Assembly: GCF_904849725.1 (NCBI RefSeq)
Contig: NC_058522.1
Coordinates: 454,896,844 to 454,960,843 of the forward strand
DNA length: 64,000 nucleotides
Reading direction: 5' to 3'
Source of the DNA: Hordeum vulgare subsp. vulgare
Taxonomy: Eukaryota > Streptophyta > Magnoliopsida > Poales > Poaceae
In this document: positions 1 through 12,493 of the stretch, one piece after another
How the letters are laid out: every line of letters begins with the position of its first letter
Position numbering within the stretch: position 1 is the first letter of the stretch
The notes under the pieces: generated by a model
The model's database searches: none
What the model was told of the DNA's origin: nothing
The model's input: the letters and a program-made list of their open reading frames with translations, nothing else
Translations under genes and position numbers: made by a program

Positions 1-1005
1 GGGCATGTCTGCATAGTTCTCGAACCCGTAGGGTCAGCACACTTAAGGTTCGGCGATATTTTAGTATAGTTGAGTTATATGTGTGGTTGCCGAATGTTGT
101 TAGGAGTCCTGAATGAGATCACGGACGTCATGTGGGTTTCCGTAATGGTCCGGAAACAAAGATTGATATATAGGATGACCTCATTTGCTTAACGGAAAGT
201 TTTCGAGCATTACCGGGAATGTACCGGGAGTGACGAATGGGTTCCGGATGTTCACCAGGGGGGGCAGCCCACCCGGGGAAGCCCATAGGCCTTAGGGGTG
301 CCGCACCTGCCCTTAGTGGGCTGGTGGGATAGCCCAAAAGGGCCCTATGCGCAGGAGATAGAAAATCAAAGAAAAAAAAAGAGGTGGGAAGGAAGGGAAG
401 GACTCCACCTTCCAATCCTAGTTGGACTAGGATTGGAGTACTCGTCTACCTCCTTGGCCGGCGGACCCTTGGGGTCTTGGACCCCAAGGAAAGCCTCCCC
501 TCCCCTCCTCCTATATATTGTGGGGTTCTAGGGTTGATTTGAGACAACTTTTGCCACGGCAGCCCGACCACAAACACCACAGTTTTTTCTCTAGATCGTA
601 TTTCTGCGGAGCTCGGGCGGAGCCCTGCAGGAGTAGATCCTTCACCACCACCAGAGCGCAGTCACGCTGCAGGAGAACTCATCTACTTCTCCATCTTGCT
701 TGCTGGATCAAGAAGGCCAAGATCATGGTCGAGTTGTACGTGTGCTGAACGCGGAGTTGTCGTCCGTTCGGCACTAGATCGGAGCGGATCGTGGGACGGA
801 TCGCGGGACGGTTCGTGGGACGGTTCGTGGGGCGGATCGAGGGACGTGAGGACGTTCCACTACATCCACCGCGTTTCTTAACGCTTCCTGTTGTGCGATC
901 TACAAGGGTACATAGATCCAAATCTCCTCTCGGAGATGGACATCACCATGATAGGTCTTCGTGCGCGTAGGAAATTTTTTGTTTCCCATGCAACGTTCCC
1001 CAACA
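1..1005 (+). mobile_element. 3' part of an Angela/WIS/BARE-type Copia LTR
   Basis: The stretch aligns by eye along its length with the second half of the LTRs at 9416-11240 and 16529-18349, ending in the same GTTCCCCAACA (995-1005). It contains the LTR TATA region (about 511-518) and the GGGACGGATCG-type short repeats (about 785-845). It is in plus orientation and its left part lies outside the window, so it is either the 3' LTR of a full element or a solo LTR. It is inserted in the LTR that resumes at 1006; TCCAT (1006-1010) is the expected right copy of the target duplication. Confidence 0.93.
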
Positions 1006-2509
1006 TCCATCGTAGTCCTTTCGATAAGTAAGAGTGTCGAACCCAAGGAGGAGCAGAAGGAATTGACAAGTGGTTTTCAGCAAGGTATTCTCTGCGCGCA
1101 CTGAAATTATCGGTGATAGATAGTTGTGTGATAAGATAATTCGTAGCAAGTAGCAAGTAACAATAGTAACAAAAATTCAGCAAGATGGCCCAATCCCTTT
1201 TGTAGCAAGGGACAAGCCTGGACACACTCTTATATGAGGAAAAGCGTTCCCGAGGACACATAGGAATTTCTGTCAAGCTAGTTTTCATCAAGTTCATATG
1301 ATTCGCGTTCGCTACTTTGATAGTTTGATACATGGGTGGACCGGTGCTTGGGTGCTGCCCTTACTTGGACAAACATCCCACTTTTGATTAACCCCTCTCG
1401 CAAGCATGTGCAACTACGAAAGAAGAATTAAGACTAAGTCTAACCATAACATTAAACTAATGGATCCAAATCATCCCCTTACGAAGCAACGCATAAACTA
1501 GGGTTTAAGATTTTGTCACTCTAGCAACCCATCATCTACTTATTACTTCCCAATGCCTTCCTCTAGGCCCAAATAATGGTGAAGTATTATGTAGTTGACG
1601 TTCACATAACACCACTAAAGGAAAGAGAACATACAACACATCAAAATATCGGACGAATACCAAATTCACATGACTACTTATAGCAAGACTTATCCCATAT
1701 CCTCAGGAACAAAAGTGACTACTCACAAACCATAATTATGTTCATGACCAGAGAGGTATTGAATAGAATTAAGGATCTGAACATATAATCTTCCACCGAG
1801 TAATCCAACTAGCATCAACTACAAAGAGTAATTAACACTACTAGCAACCTTACAAGTACCAATCGGAGTCGCGAGACGGAGATTGGTTACAAGAGATGAA
1901 CTAGGGTTTGGAGATGAGATGGTGCTGATGAAGATGTTGATGGAGATGATTCCCCTCCGATGAGAGGAGTGTTGGTGATGATGATGGCGACGATTTCCCC
2001 CTCCGGGAGGGAAGTTTCCCCGACAGGATGGCCCTGTCGGAGCTCTAGATTGGTTCTGCTCAAGTTCCGCCTCGTGGCGGCGGCGTATCCTCCTGAAAGC
2101 CTCCTCTTGATTTTTTTCTGGGACGAAACCCTCCTTATAGCAAAAGATGGGAGCCCGAGGGGCAACGGGGGGCCCACAAGCCACCCAGGCACGACCAGGG
2201 GGGTAGACCGCGCCTGGAAGGCTTGTGGCCTCCTGGTGGCTCCCCTCCGGTACTTCTTCCGCCCAGTATTTTTTTATAAAATCCAAAATAATTCCTCGTT
2301 GATTTTCACGGCTTTTGGAGTTGCGCAGAATAGGTATCTGAAACTTGTTCGTTTTTCAGACCAGAATTCTAGCTGCCGGGATTCTCCCTCTTCATGTAAA
2401 CCTTATAAAATAAGAGATAAAAGGCATAAGTATTGTACCGTAAAGTGTAATAACTGCCCATAAAGTGATAAATATCAACATAAAAGCATGATGCAAAATG
2501 GACGTATTA
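1006..2509 (-). mobile_element. LTR of an unassigned (probably Gypsy) retrotransposon, truncated at the window's left by an Angela insertion
   Basis: This is the same LTR family as the complete solo LTR at 5227-6752: both share the CGTAGTCCTTTCGATAAGTA block, the long central region and the end ATGCAAAATGGACGTAT(C/T)A. Read on the minus strand it begins TGATACGTCCATTTTGC (one base changed here). About 26-30 bp of its other end should lie beyond the Angela copy to the left. It is inserted in the reverse transcriptase region of Copia-M; GTCCT (2510-2514) is the right copy of the expected target duplication. Whether it is a solo LTR or one end of a full element cannot be seen. No coding capacity is apparent. 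Confidence 0.85.
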
Positions 2510-3285
2510 GTCCTTCATTGAAAAACTCTTATTCAAATAGGCCTTTATGCTTTCCAAGAGTTCTATATTATTTCCCATCAACAATATGCCATCCACATGT
2601 AATATGAGAAATGCTACACACCTCCCACTCACTTTCTTGAAAATACAGGCTTCTCCATAAGTATGGATAAACCCAAACGCTTTAATCACCTCATTAAAGC
2701 GAATGTTCCAACTCCGAGATGCTCACACCAGCTCATAGATGGAGCGTGGGAGCTTGCATACTTTGTCAGCACCTTTAGGATCGACAAAACCTTTCGGCTG
2801 CATCATATACAATTCTTCCTTCAGGTTGAGGTTTCTTCACATAAGCATTGACGTCCATTTAGGAATGTCTTTTTGATGTCCATTTGCCAGATTTCATAAT
2901 CATAAAATGCGGCAATTGCTAACATGATTCAGACAGACTTCAGCATCGCTACGGGTGAGAAAGTCTCATCGTAGTCAACTCCTTGAACTTGTCGGTAACC
3001 CTTAGCGACAAGTCGAGCCTTATAGATGGTCACATTACCATCAGCATCCATCTTCTTCTTCAAGATACATTTAATTTCTATGGCTCACTGATCATCGGAC
3101 AAGTCCACCAAAGTCCATACTTTGTTCTCATACATGGATCCTACCTCGGATTTCAGGGCCTCAAGCAATTTGTTGGAATCCGGGCCTGCCATTTCTTCTT
3201 AATAGTTCGAAGGTTCGCCGTTGTCCAACAACATGATTTCCATGATATGATTGCCGTACCACTCAGGTGCGGTACATACCCTTGT
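2510..3285 (-). pseudogene. pol: Copia-M reverse transcriptase remnant
   Basis: On the minus strand this resembles the RT of the Angela element at 14950-15600: recognisable blocks are KARLVAKG.RQVQGVDYDE, FSPVAMLK and the IKAFGFI..VSG..VAFLIL stretch. Stops and frameshifts occur repeatedly between 2690 and 3285. The catalytic box that reads YVDD in the Angela copy reads HVDG here, so one of the two metal-binding aspartates is lost. The domain is cut at 2510, right after MKD, by insertion of an LTR. Reverse transcription activity is not possible from this copy. Confidence 0.85.
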
Positions 3286-4326
3286 CTACCTTCGAGGTTC
3301 AATAGCAACTTGATCCGAAGCTTCATGATCATCATCATGAACTTCTTCTCTAGCTGGCGCAGGCACCTCAGAAACATTTTCTTGTGTTGTGTTACTATCC
3401 AGTTTGAGAGGGGGTACAATTACCTCATTAAGTTCTATTTTCCTCCCACTTACTTCTTTCAAGAGAAACTCTTTCTCTAGAAAGGATCCGTTCTTGGCAA
3501 CAAAGATTTTGCCTTCGGATCTAAGACAGAAGGTATACCCAATAGTTTCGTTAGGGTATCCTATGAAGACGCACTTCTCCGCTTTGGGTTTGAGATTTTC
3601 AGGTTGAAGTTTCTTCACATAAGCATCGCAGCCCCAAACTTTCAGAAATGACAGCTTAGGTTTCTTGCCAAACCATAATTCATATGGTGTCGTATCAACG
3701 GATTTAGACGGTGCCCGATTTAAAGTGAATCCGGCAGTTTCCAATGCATATCCCAAAAATGATAGCGGTAAGTTGGTAAGAGACATCATAGATCACACCA
3801 TATCCAATAAAGTGTGATTATGGCGTTCACACACACCGTTACGTTGCGGTGTGCCAAGCGGCATGAGTTGTGAAACTATTCCACATTTTCTCAAGTGAGT
3901 GCCAAACTCGTGACTCAAATATTCTCCTCCACGATCAGATCGTAGACACTTTATTTTCTTGTCACGTTGATTCTCCACCTCACTCTGAAATTCCTTGAAC
4001 TTTTCAAAGGTTTCAGACTTGTGTTTCATTAAGTAGACATACCCATATCTACTTAAGTCATCAATGAGGGTGAGAACATAACGATAGCCACCGCGAGCAT
4101 CAACGCTCACTGGACCATATACATCGGTATGTATTATTTCCAATAAGTTGGTTGCTCGCTCCATTGTTCCGGAGAACAGAGCCTTGGTCATCTTGCCCAT
4201 GAGGCACAGTTCGCACATGTCAAATGATTCAAAATCAAGAGACTCCAAAAGTCCATCTGTATGGAGTTTCTTCATGCGCTTGACACGGATATGACCAAGG
4301 CGGCAGTGCACAAATATGTGGGACTA
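3286..4326 (-). pseudogene. pol: Copia-M integrase pseudogene
   Basis: The integrase would insert the cDNA copy into the host genome. Visible on the minus strand are the zinc-binding HHCC region (HCRLGHIRVKRMKK .. CELCLMGKMTK), the catalytic core with HTDVYGP, DDLSRYGYVY and SDRGGEY, and GTPQRNGVCERHN containing the third acidic residue. A TGA stop at 3793-3795 follows LLDMV; the Angela copy has CGA (Arg) there, so this looks like a C-to-T change at a CpG. The reading frame continues through the C-terminal region (VWGCDAYVKKLQPENL) to an in-frame stop at 3286. A frameshift separates it from the protease part upstream. Confidence 0.88.
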
Positions 4327-4817
4327 TCATTATCAACTTTGCATTTCTTTGCACTAACACTATGAATGTGTGTAACATCACGATCAAGATTCATTAGCAA
4401 TAAACCATTAACCAGCGGAGCATGACCATAAAACATACCACTCATATAAATAGAACAACCATTATTCTCAGATTTAAATGAGTAGCCATCTTGCATCAAG
4501 CAAGACACCGATACAATGTTCATGCTCAAAGTTGGTACTAAATAACAATTAGTAAGGTTTATAACTAATCCCGAAGGTAGATGTAGAGGTAGCGTGCCGA
4601 TGGTGATCACATCGACCTTGGAACCATTCCCGACGCGCATCGTCACCTTGTCCTTGGCCAGCCTACGCTTATTCCGTAGTTCCTGCTTAGAGTTGCAAAT
4701 ATGAGAAACAACACCAGTCTCAAATACCCAGGAACTACTACGAGCGGTGGTAAGGTACACATCAATAACAAGTATATCATATATACCTTGGATGTTGCCG
4801 GCCTTCTTGTCCGCCAA
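4272..4817 (-). pseudogene. Copia-M gag C-terminus and aspartic protease pseudogene
   Basis: This frame carries the retrotransposon protease that would cut the gag-pol polyprotein. The active-site region reads WVFETGVVSHICNS, where the Angela element has VFDTGSVAHICNS; the catalytic Asp is therefore replaced by Glu. The following region (RVGNGSKVDVITIGT .. NCYLVP) is typical of Copia protease-to-integrase linkers. The frame changes at about 4320 before the integrase zinc domain, so the polyprotein is not continuous. Confidence 0.83.
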
Positions 4818-5226
4818 GTACTTGAGGCAGTTCCACTTCCAGTGACTCGTCCCCTTGCAGTAGTAGCAGTCAGTCTCAGGCTTGGGTCCTTTCTTTGACT
4901 TCTTCCGGGCAAGTGGCTTACCGGGTGCGGCAACAGCTTGTTGTCTTTCTTGAAGTTCTTCTTTCCCTTGCCTTTCTTGAAACTGGTGGTCTTATTGACC
5001 ATCAACACTTTATGCTCTTTCTTGATTTCTACCTCCGGAGATTTCAGCATCAAATACAACTCGGGAATAGAGTTTTCCATCCCTTGCATGTTGTAATTCA
5101 TCACAAAGACTTTATAGCTAGGTGGAAGCGAGTGAAGGATTCTGTCAATGACCGCATCATCCAGAAGTTCAACTCCCAATTGAGTTAGACGACCGTCCAA
5201 CGCAGACATTCTGAGTATGTGCTCAC
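4808..5226 (-). pseudogene. gag: Copia-M gag, C-terminal half (zinc knuckle)
   Basis: Minus-strand translation matches the Angela gag at about 12890-13300: SLPPSYKVFVMNYNMQGM and VLMVNKTTSFKKGKGKK are clearly homologous. A CCHC zinc knuckle (CYYCKGTSHWKWNC) lies at about 4815-4860; it would bind RNA in the particle. A frame change occurs inside the basic linker (about 4900-4930). The frame begins abruptly at 5226, where a solo LTR (5227-6752) splits gag after the SEH codons. Confidence 0.85.
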
Positions 5227-6752
5227 TGATGACCCACAAGTATAGGGGATCAATCGTAGTCCTTTCGATAAGTAAGAATGTCGAACCCAACAAGGAGCAG
5301 AAGGCTCTGATAAACGGTTTTCAGCAAGGTAATAACTGCAAGCACTGAAAGTAGCGGTAACAAATGATGGTGTAGTGACGTGAAACGTAGCAAGCGAAAA
5401 GTAACAAGTAACAAGTAGTAGCAATGGTGCAGCAAGTGGCCCAATCCCTTTCGTAGCAAGGGACAAGCCTGAACAAAGTCTTATAGGAGGAAATACGATC
5501 CCGAGGACACACGGGAATTTCTGTCATGCTAGTTTCATCATGTTAATGTGATTCACGTTCGTTACTTTGATAGTTTGATATGTGGGTGGACCGGCGCTTG
5601 GGTACTGCCCTTACTTGGACAAGCATCCCACTTATGATTAACCCCTCTCGCATGCATCCGCAACTACGAAAGAAGAATTAAGATAACGTCTAACCATAGC
5701 ATTAAACTAGTGGATCCAAATCAGCCCCTTACGAAGCAACGCATAGACTGGGGTTTAAGCTTCTGTCACTCCAGCAACCCATCATCTACTTACTACTCCC
5801 CAATGCCTTCCTCTAGGCCCAAATATGGTGAAGTGTTATGTAGTCGACGTTCACATAACACCACTAGAGGAAAAGACAACATACAACATATTAAAATACC
5901 GAACGAATACCAAATTCACATGACTATTATTAACATGACTTATCCCATGTCCTTAGGAACAAAAGTAACTACTCACAAAGCATAATCATAATCATGATCA
6001 GAGGTGTAATGAATAGCATCAAGGATCTGAACATAAACTCTTCCACCAAGTAATCCAACTAGCATCAACTACAAAGAGTAATCAACACTACTAGCAACCT
6101 TACAAGTACCAATCGGAGTCGCGAGACGGAGATTGGTTACAAGAGATGAACTAGGGATTGGAGAGGAGATGGTGCTGATGAAGATGTTGATGAAGATGCC
6201 TCCCCTCCGACGAGAGGAGTGTTGGTGATGACGATGGCGATGATTTCCCCCTCTGGGAGGGAAGTTTCCCCAGCAGGATCGTCCTGTCGGAGCTCTAGAT
6301 TGGATCTGCTCAAGTTCCGCCTCATGGCGGCGGCGAAACCATGAAAAAGCTCCCGATTGATTTTTTTTGGAACGAAACCCCTCATATAGAAAAAGAGGGG
6401 GGGCACTGGGCCGTCAGGGAGCCCACAAGCCCTGTAGCCGCCACCAGGGGGTGGTCGCTGCCAGGCTTGTGGTGCCCTGGTAGCTCCCCTCTGGTACTTC
6501 TTTCGCCCAGTATTTTTTATATATTCACAAAAAATTCCACGTAAATTTTAAGGGCATTTGGAGTTGTGCAGAATAGAGGACTCAGATTTGCTCCTTTTCT
6601 AGTCCAGAATTCCAGCTGCCTGAATTCTCCCTCTTCAAATAAACCTTGCAAAATAAGAGAGAAAAGCCATAAATATGGTACCACAAAGTAATATAACAAC
6701 CCATAAAGCGATAAATATCAACATGAAAGCATGATGCAAAATGGACGTATCA
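5227..6752 (-). mobile_element. Solo LTR (TGATACGTCC..GGGTCATCA family) inside Copia-M gag
   Basis: The ends are TG..CA on either strand: plus strand TGATGACCCACAAG at 5227 and ..GGACGTATCA at 6752. A perfect 5-bp target duplication CTCAC flanks it (5222-5226 and 6753-6757). No primer-binding site, coding region or second LTR is present, so it is a solo LTR left by recombination between the LTRs of a complete element. It belongs to the same family as 1006-2509. Length is 1526 bp. Superfamily is not provable from the LTR; Gypsy is most likely. Confidence 0.93.
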
Positions 6753-7160
6753 CTCACTGACACAGTTGTTCTCCTCCATCTTAGAGATAAAGAACTTGTC
6801 GGATACCTCATATCTCTCGACCCGAGTATGATCTCGAAAAACTAGTTTCAGCTCCTCGAACATCTCATATGCTCCATGTTGCTCAAAACGCCTTTGGAGC
6901 CCTAGTTCTAAGTTGTAGAGCATGTCGCATTGAATAAGGGATTAGTTATCACTCCGCGACTGCCAGACGTTGCTAACGTCCTGGGTTGCCGCGGTTATGG
7001 GAGGGTCACCTAGCGGCCCATCAAGGACATAAGCCTTCTTGGAAGCCATTAGGATAAGCTTTAAGTTACGGACCCAGTTCGCATAGTTGCTGCCATCATC
7101 TTTCAGCTTAGTTTTCTCTATGAACGTGTTGAAGTTTAGTAAGACATTTGCGTTGGCCAT
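6753..7160 (-). pseudogene. gag: Copia-M gag, N-terminal half
   Basis: The frame starts with ATG at 7160 (MANANVLLNFNTFIEKTKL), matching the start of the Angela gag at 12494 (MAHATLTLNFHTFIEKAEL). Shared blocks are NLKLIL.A.KK.YVL and the QDV.N.W region. A premature stop follows SRSDN at about 6942. The remaining homology runs, with frame breaks, to the solo LTR junction at 6753. It encoded the capsid precursor that packages the element's RNA. Confidence 0.82.
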
Positions 7161-8412
7161 TGGATCTACTATATTTGTAAAGACATCTTTAGACTAAGTT
7201 CATGATAATCAAGTTCATTAAATCAAATTACTAATGAACTCCCACTTAGATAGACATCCCTCTAGTCAGCCAAGTCTTACATGATCCACATCGACTAGCC
7301 CGTGTCCGATCATCACGTGAGACGGGCTAGTCATCAATGGTGAGCATCTCCATGCTGATCGTATCAACCATAGACTCATGTTCGACCTTTCGGTCTCCCG
7401 TATTCGAGGCCATGTCTGTACATGCTAGGCTCGTCGAGTCAACCTAAGTGTTCTGCGTGTGTAAACTGGCTAACACCCGTTGTATGCGAACGTTAGAATC
7501 TATCACACCCGATCATCACGTGGTGCTTCTAAACAACGATCCTTCGCAACGGTGCACACTTAGGGGAATCCTTTCTAGAAATTTTCATGAGGGATCATCT
7601 TATCTTTGCTACCGTCGTTCTAAGCAATAAGATGTAAAACATGATAAACATCACATGCAATCATATAGTGACATGATATGGCCATTATCATATTGCTCCT
7701 CGGATCTCCATCTTCGGGGCACCATGATCATCAATGTCACCGGCACGACACCATGATCTCCATCATCATGATCTCCATCATTGTGTCTCCATGGAGTCGT
7801 CACACCAATCTATTACTTCTACTACTATAGCTAACGCTTAGCAATAAAGTAAAGTAATCACATGGCATTTGCATCTCATACAATAAATTAAGACAACTCC
7901 TATGGCTCCTGCCAGTTGTCATATTCATCGACATGCAAGTCGTGAATCCTATTACAAGAACATGATCAATCTCATACATCACATATGTATCATCACATTC
8001 CATTGGCCATATCACATCACATGGCATACCTGCAAAAACAAGTTAGACATCCTCTAATTGTTGTTGCAATTTTTACGTGGCTGATTTGGGTTTCTAGCAA
8101 GAACGCGTCTTACCTATGTGACATCCACAACGTTAATATGCCAATGCTATTTACCCTTCATAAGGACCCTGTTCATCGAATCCGATCCGAGTAAAGTGGG
8201 AGAAACAGACACCCGCTAGCCACCTTATGCAACAAGTGCATGTCAATCGGTGGAACCTGTCTCACGTAAGCGTACGTGTAAGGTCGGTCCGGGCCACTTC
8301 ATCGCACGATGCCGCCGAATTAAGATAAGACTAATAACGGCAAGCCATTGACATATTCAGCGGCGACAACTTTTGTGTTCTAGTCGTGCATAGAATCTAC
8401 ACATAGAACCTT
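7161..8412 (-). other. Copia-M untranslated leader
   Basis: This is the non-coding leader between primer-binding site and gag. It is equivalent in position and length to 11256-12493 of the Angela element, with which it shares motifs about cardinal features such as CGTGATGATC-type repeats. I see no protein-coding signal. Confidence 0.7.
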
Positions 8413-8425
8413 GGCTCGGATGCCA
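8413..8425 (-). promoter_or_regulatory. Copia-M primer-binding site
   Basis: Directly inside the LTR end, the minus strand reads TGGCATCCGAGCC, close to the initiator tRNA-Met binding site TGGTATCAGAGC used by Copia elements. Two or three changes suggest decay. Confidence 0.75.
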
Positions 8426-8426
8426 C

Positions 8427-9415
8427 TGTTGGGGAATGTAGTAATTTGAAAAATATTCCAACGCCAAACAAGAATCTATATATGGAGAAACCAGCAACGA
8501 GTAATGGGGTAGAGCATCTTCATACCTTTGAAGATCACTAAGCAGAAGCGTTACTGGAACGCGGTCGATGGAGTCGTACTCGCAGTGATTCAGATGGTGA
8601 TCGGTTCCGATCTATGTGTCGAATCACGGCACCTCCGCATTCAACACACGTACAGCCTGGTGACGTCTCCCACGCCTTGATCCAAAAAGGAGGAGGGAGA
8701 GGTTGAGGGAGAGCTCCGGCAGCGCGACGGCACGGTGGCGGTGGAGCTGCGAGGTATTTCGGCGGAGCTTCTCCAAGGTGCGCGGAAGAGGAACTAGGTT
8801 GCCTGAGAGAGAGGAGATCGAGTTCTGTGTATTCTCCAAAGGCCAAACACTCCACTAAATATAGGGGGAGAGGGAGGGGGGTTCCCCCCATAGGGTTCCC
8901 ACCCCCAAGGGGTGCGGCAGCCCCATCTGTCGAGGGAGGTGGCGGCCAGGGCAGGAGAGAGGGGGGTGGCGCACCCCAGATGGGCCTTGGGCCCATCTGC
9001 GCTAGGGTTTCCTCCCTTCCCTCTCTTGCTGCTCCTTGGGCCTAGGTGGGAGGTGCACCAGCCCACTCTGGGCTGGTTCCCTTCCACCTTCTGTCCCATG
9101 TTAGCCTTTGGGGCTGGAGGCCCATCCCGGTGGACCCCCAGAATCCTTCCGGTGGTCCCGGTACGTTACCGGTGACGCCCGAAACATTTTCGATGTCCAA
9201 AACCCCTCATCCTATATATAAATCTTCACCTCCGGACCAATCCAGAGCTCCTCGTGACGTACGGGATCTCATCCGGGACTCCGAACAACCTTCTATAACC
9301 TCGTATACTATTCCCATATAACCCTGGCATCATCGATGATTAAGTGTGTAGACCCTACGGGTTTAGGAAGCATGCAGACATGACCGAGACACTCTCCGGT
9401 CTATAATCAACAGCG
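8427..9415 (-). repeat. Copia-M 5' LTR, segment 1 (3' end of the LTR)
   Basis: It starts on the plus strand with TGTTGGGGAATG and runs to the CAGCG target site of the Angela insertion (9411-9415). It contains the LTR's promoter-proximal and R/U5 parts in minus orientation. Proline-rich open frames in either strand are not conserved and I do not call them genes. Confidence 0.9.
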
Positions 9416-11240
9416 TGTTGGAATTATTCCCTAGAGGCAATAATAAATATATTTATTATTATAATTCATGTATCAAGATAATCGTTTATTATCCATGCTA
9501 TAACTGTATTGAATGAAGACTTATATACATGTGTGGATACATAGACAAAACACTATCCCTAGCAAGCCTCTAGTTGGCTAGCCAGTTGATCAAAGATAGT
9601 CAGGGTCTTCTGACTATGTACAAGGTGTTGTTGCTTGATAACTGGATCACGTCATTAGGAGAATCACATGATGGACTAGACCCAAACTAATAGACAAAGC
9701 ATGTTGATCGTGTCAATTTGTTGCTACTGTTTTCTGCGTGTCAAGTATTTGTTCCTATGACCATGAGATCATATAACTCACTGACAATGGAGGAATTCTT
9801 TGTGTGTATCAAACGTTGCAACGTAACTGGGTGACTATAAAGATGCTCTACACGTATCTCCGAAGGTGTTCGTTGAGTTAGTATGGATCGAGACTGGGAT
9901 TTGTCACTCCGTGTGACGGAGAGGTATCTTGGGGCCCACTCGGTAATACAACATCACACACAAGCCTTGCAAGCAATGCAACTTAGTGTAAGTTGCGGGA
10001 TCTTGTATTACGGAACGAGTAAAGAGACTTTCCAGTAAACGAGATTGAAATACGTATGCGGATACTGACGATCGAATCTCGGGCAAGTAACATACCGTAG
10101 GACAAAGGGAATGACATATGGGATTATATGAATCCATGGCACTGAGGTTCAAACGATAATATCTTCGTAGAATATGTGGGATCCAATATGGGCATCCAGG
10201 TCCCGCTATTGGATATTGACCGAGGAGTCACTCGGGTCATGTCTACATAGTTCTCGAACCCGCAGGGTCTGCACACTTAAGGTTCGACGTTGTTTTATGC
10301 GTATTTGAGTTATATGGTTGGTTACCGAATGTTGTTCGGAGTCCCGGATGAGATCACGGACGTCACGAGGGTTTCCAGAATGGTCCGGAAACGAAGATTG
10401 ATATATAGGATGACCTCATTTGATTACCGAAAGGTTTTCGGAGCTACCGGGAATGTACCGGGAATGACGAATGGGTTCCGGGTGTTCACCGGGGGGGGGG
10501 AGCCCACCCCGCGGAAGCCCATAGGCCTTGGGGGTGGCGCACCAGCCCTTGGTGGGCTGGTGGGACAGCCCAAGAAGCCCTATGCGGCATAGATAGAAAA
10601 TCAAAGAGAAAAGAAAAAAAAAGGAGGTGGGAAAGGAGAGAAGGACTCCACCTTCCAATCCTAGTTGGACTAGGATTGGAGGACTCCTCCTCCCTTGGTG
10701 GCGCAGCCCTTGGGGCTCCTTGAGCCTCAAGGCAAGCCTCCCCTCCCCTCCTCCTATATATATGGAGCTATTAGGGCTGATTTGAGACAACTTTTGCCAC
10801 GACAGCCCGACCACATACCTCCACGGTTTTACCTCTAGATCGCGTTTCTGCGGAGCTCGGGCGGAGCCCTGCTGAGATTAGATCACCACCAACCTCCGGA
10901 GCGCCGTCACGCTGCCGGAGAACTCATCTACCTCTCCGTCTCTCTTGCTGGATCAAGAAGGCTGAGATCATCGTCGAGCTGTACGTGTGCTGAATGCAGA
11001 GGTGCCGTCCGTTCGGCACTAGATCTTGGGACGGATCGCGGGACGGTTCGTGGGACGGTTCACGGGGCGGATCGAGGGACATGAGGACGTTCCACTACAT
11101 CAACCGCGTTCACTAACTCTTCTGCTATGCGATCTACAAGGGTACGTAGATCGGAAATCCCCTCTCGTAGATGGACATCACCATGATAGGTCTTCGTGCA
11201 CCTAAGAAATTTTTTGTTTCCCATGCGACGTTCCCTAACA
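9416..11240 (+). repeat. Angela-type 5' LTR
   Basis: It begins TGTTGGAATTATTCCC and ends GTTCCCTAACA, 1825 bp. It shares nearly its whole length with 16529-18349. It contains a TATA box (TATATATAT, 10755-10763) expected to drive the element's genomic RNA. Confidence 0.96.
10755..10763 (+). promoter_or_regulatory. LTR TATA box
   Basis: CTCCTATATATATGG lies where BARE/WIS-type LTR promoters have their TATA element. The equivalent sequence in the 3' LTR is at 17864-17870 and in the partial LTR at about 511-518. Confidence 0.6.
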
Positions 11241-11241
11241 G

Positions 11242-11254
11242 TGGCATCTTGAGC
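11242..11254 (+). promoter_or_regulatory. Angela primer-binding site (degenerate)
   Basis: TGGCATCTTGAGC directly follows the 5' LTR and resembles the initiator tRNA-Met site TGGTATCAGAGC with a few changes. Confidence 0.7.
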
Positions 11255-11255
11255 T

Positions 11256-12493
11256 AGGTTCATGCGTAGATGTAATCTAGAGTAGAACACAAAAGTTTTT
11301 GTGGGCGGTGATGTGTGTATTGCTGCCCTTCTTAGTATTTTCTTGATTCCGCGGTATTGTTGGATTGAAGCGGCTTGGACCGACATTACTCGTACGCTTA
11401 CGAGAGACTGGTTTCATCGCTACGAGTAACTCCGTTGCTCAAAGATGACTGGCAAGTGTCGGTTTCTCCAACTTTAGTTGAATCGGATTTGATCGAGGAG
11501 GTCCTTGGATAAGGTTAAATAGCAATTCATATATCTCCGTTGTGGTGTTTGCGTAAGTAAGATGCGATCCTACTAGATACCCATGGTCACCACGTAAAAC
11601 ATGCAAACAACAAATTAGAGGACGTCTAACTTGTTTTTGCAGGGTATGCTTGTGATGTGATATGGCCAACGATGTGATGTAATATATTGGATCTATGAGA
11701 TGATCATGTTGTAATAGATAATATCGACTTGCACGTCGATGGTACGGCAACCGGCAGGAGCCATAGGGTTGTCTTTAAACTAACGTTTTGCTTGCAGATG
11801 CGTATACTATTTTGCTAGGATGTAGCTTTAGTAGCAATAGCATGAGTAGCACGACAACCCCGATGGCGACACGTTGATGGAGATCATGGTGTGGCGCCGG
11901 TGATAAGAAGATCGTGCCGGTGCTTTGGTGATGGAGATCAAGGAGCACGTGATGATGGCCATATCATGTGACTTATGAATTGCATGTGATGTTAATCCTT
12001 TTATGCACCTTATTTTGCTTAGAACGACGGTTGCATTATGAGGTGATCTCTCACTAAAATTTCAAGACGAAATTGTGTTCTCCCCGACTATGCACCGTTG
12101 CTACAGTTTGTCGTTTCGAGACACCACGTGATGATCAGGTGTGATAGACTCAACGTTCACATACAACGGGTGCAAAAGAGTTGCACACGCGGAACACTCG
12201 GGTTAAGCTTGATGAGCCTAGCATGTGCATACATGGCCTCGGAACACATGAGACCGAAAGGTCGATCATGAATCATATAGTTGATATGATTAGCATAGGG
12301 ATGCTTACCATTGAAACTATACACAACTCACGTGATGATCGGACTTGAGATAGTGTAAGTGGGTCATGAACCACTCAAAGGACTAGAGAGATGTATTTTT
12401 GAGTGGGAGTTTAGCAAGTAATTTGATTAAGTTAAACTCTAATTATCTTGAACATAGTCTAAGTCCACTTTGAATATATTTGTGTTGTAGATC
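11256..12493 (+). other. Angela untranslated leader
   Basis: It is the leader between primer-binding site and gag, 1.2 kb, with no conserved coding frame. It is homologous to 7161-8412 (minus strand) of Copia-M. Confidence 0.7.

Noticed and set aside
8538..9175. Overlapping frames in Copia-M LTR segment 1
   Set aside because: They lie in LTR sequence, in both strands, without homology to any retrotransposon domain.
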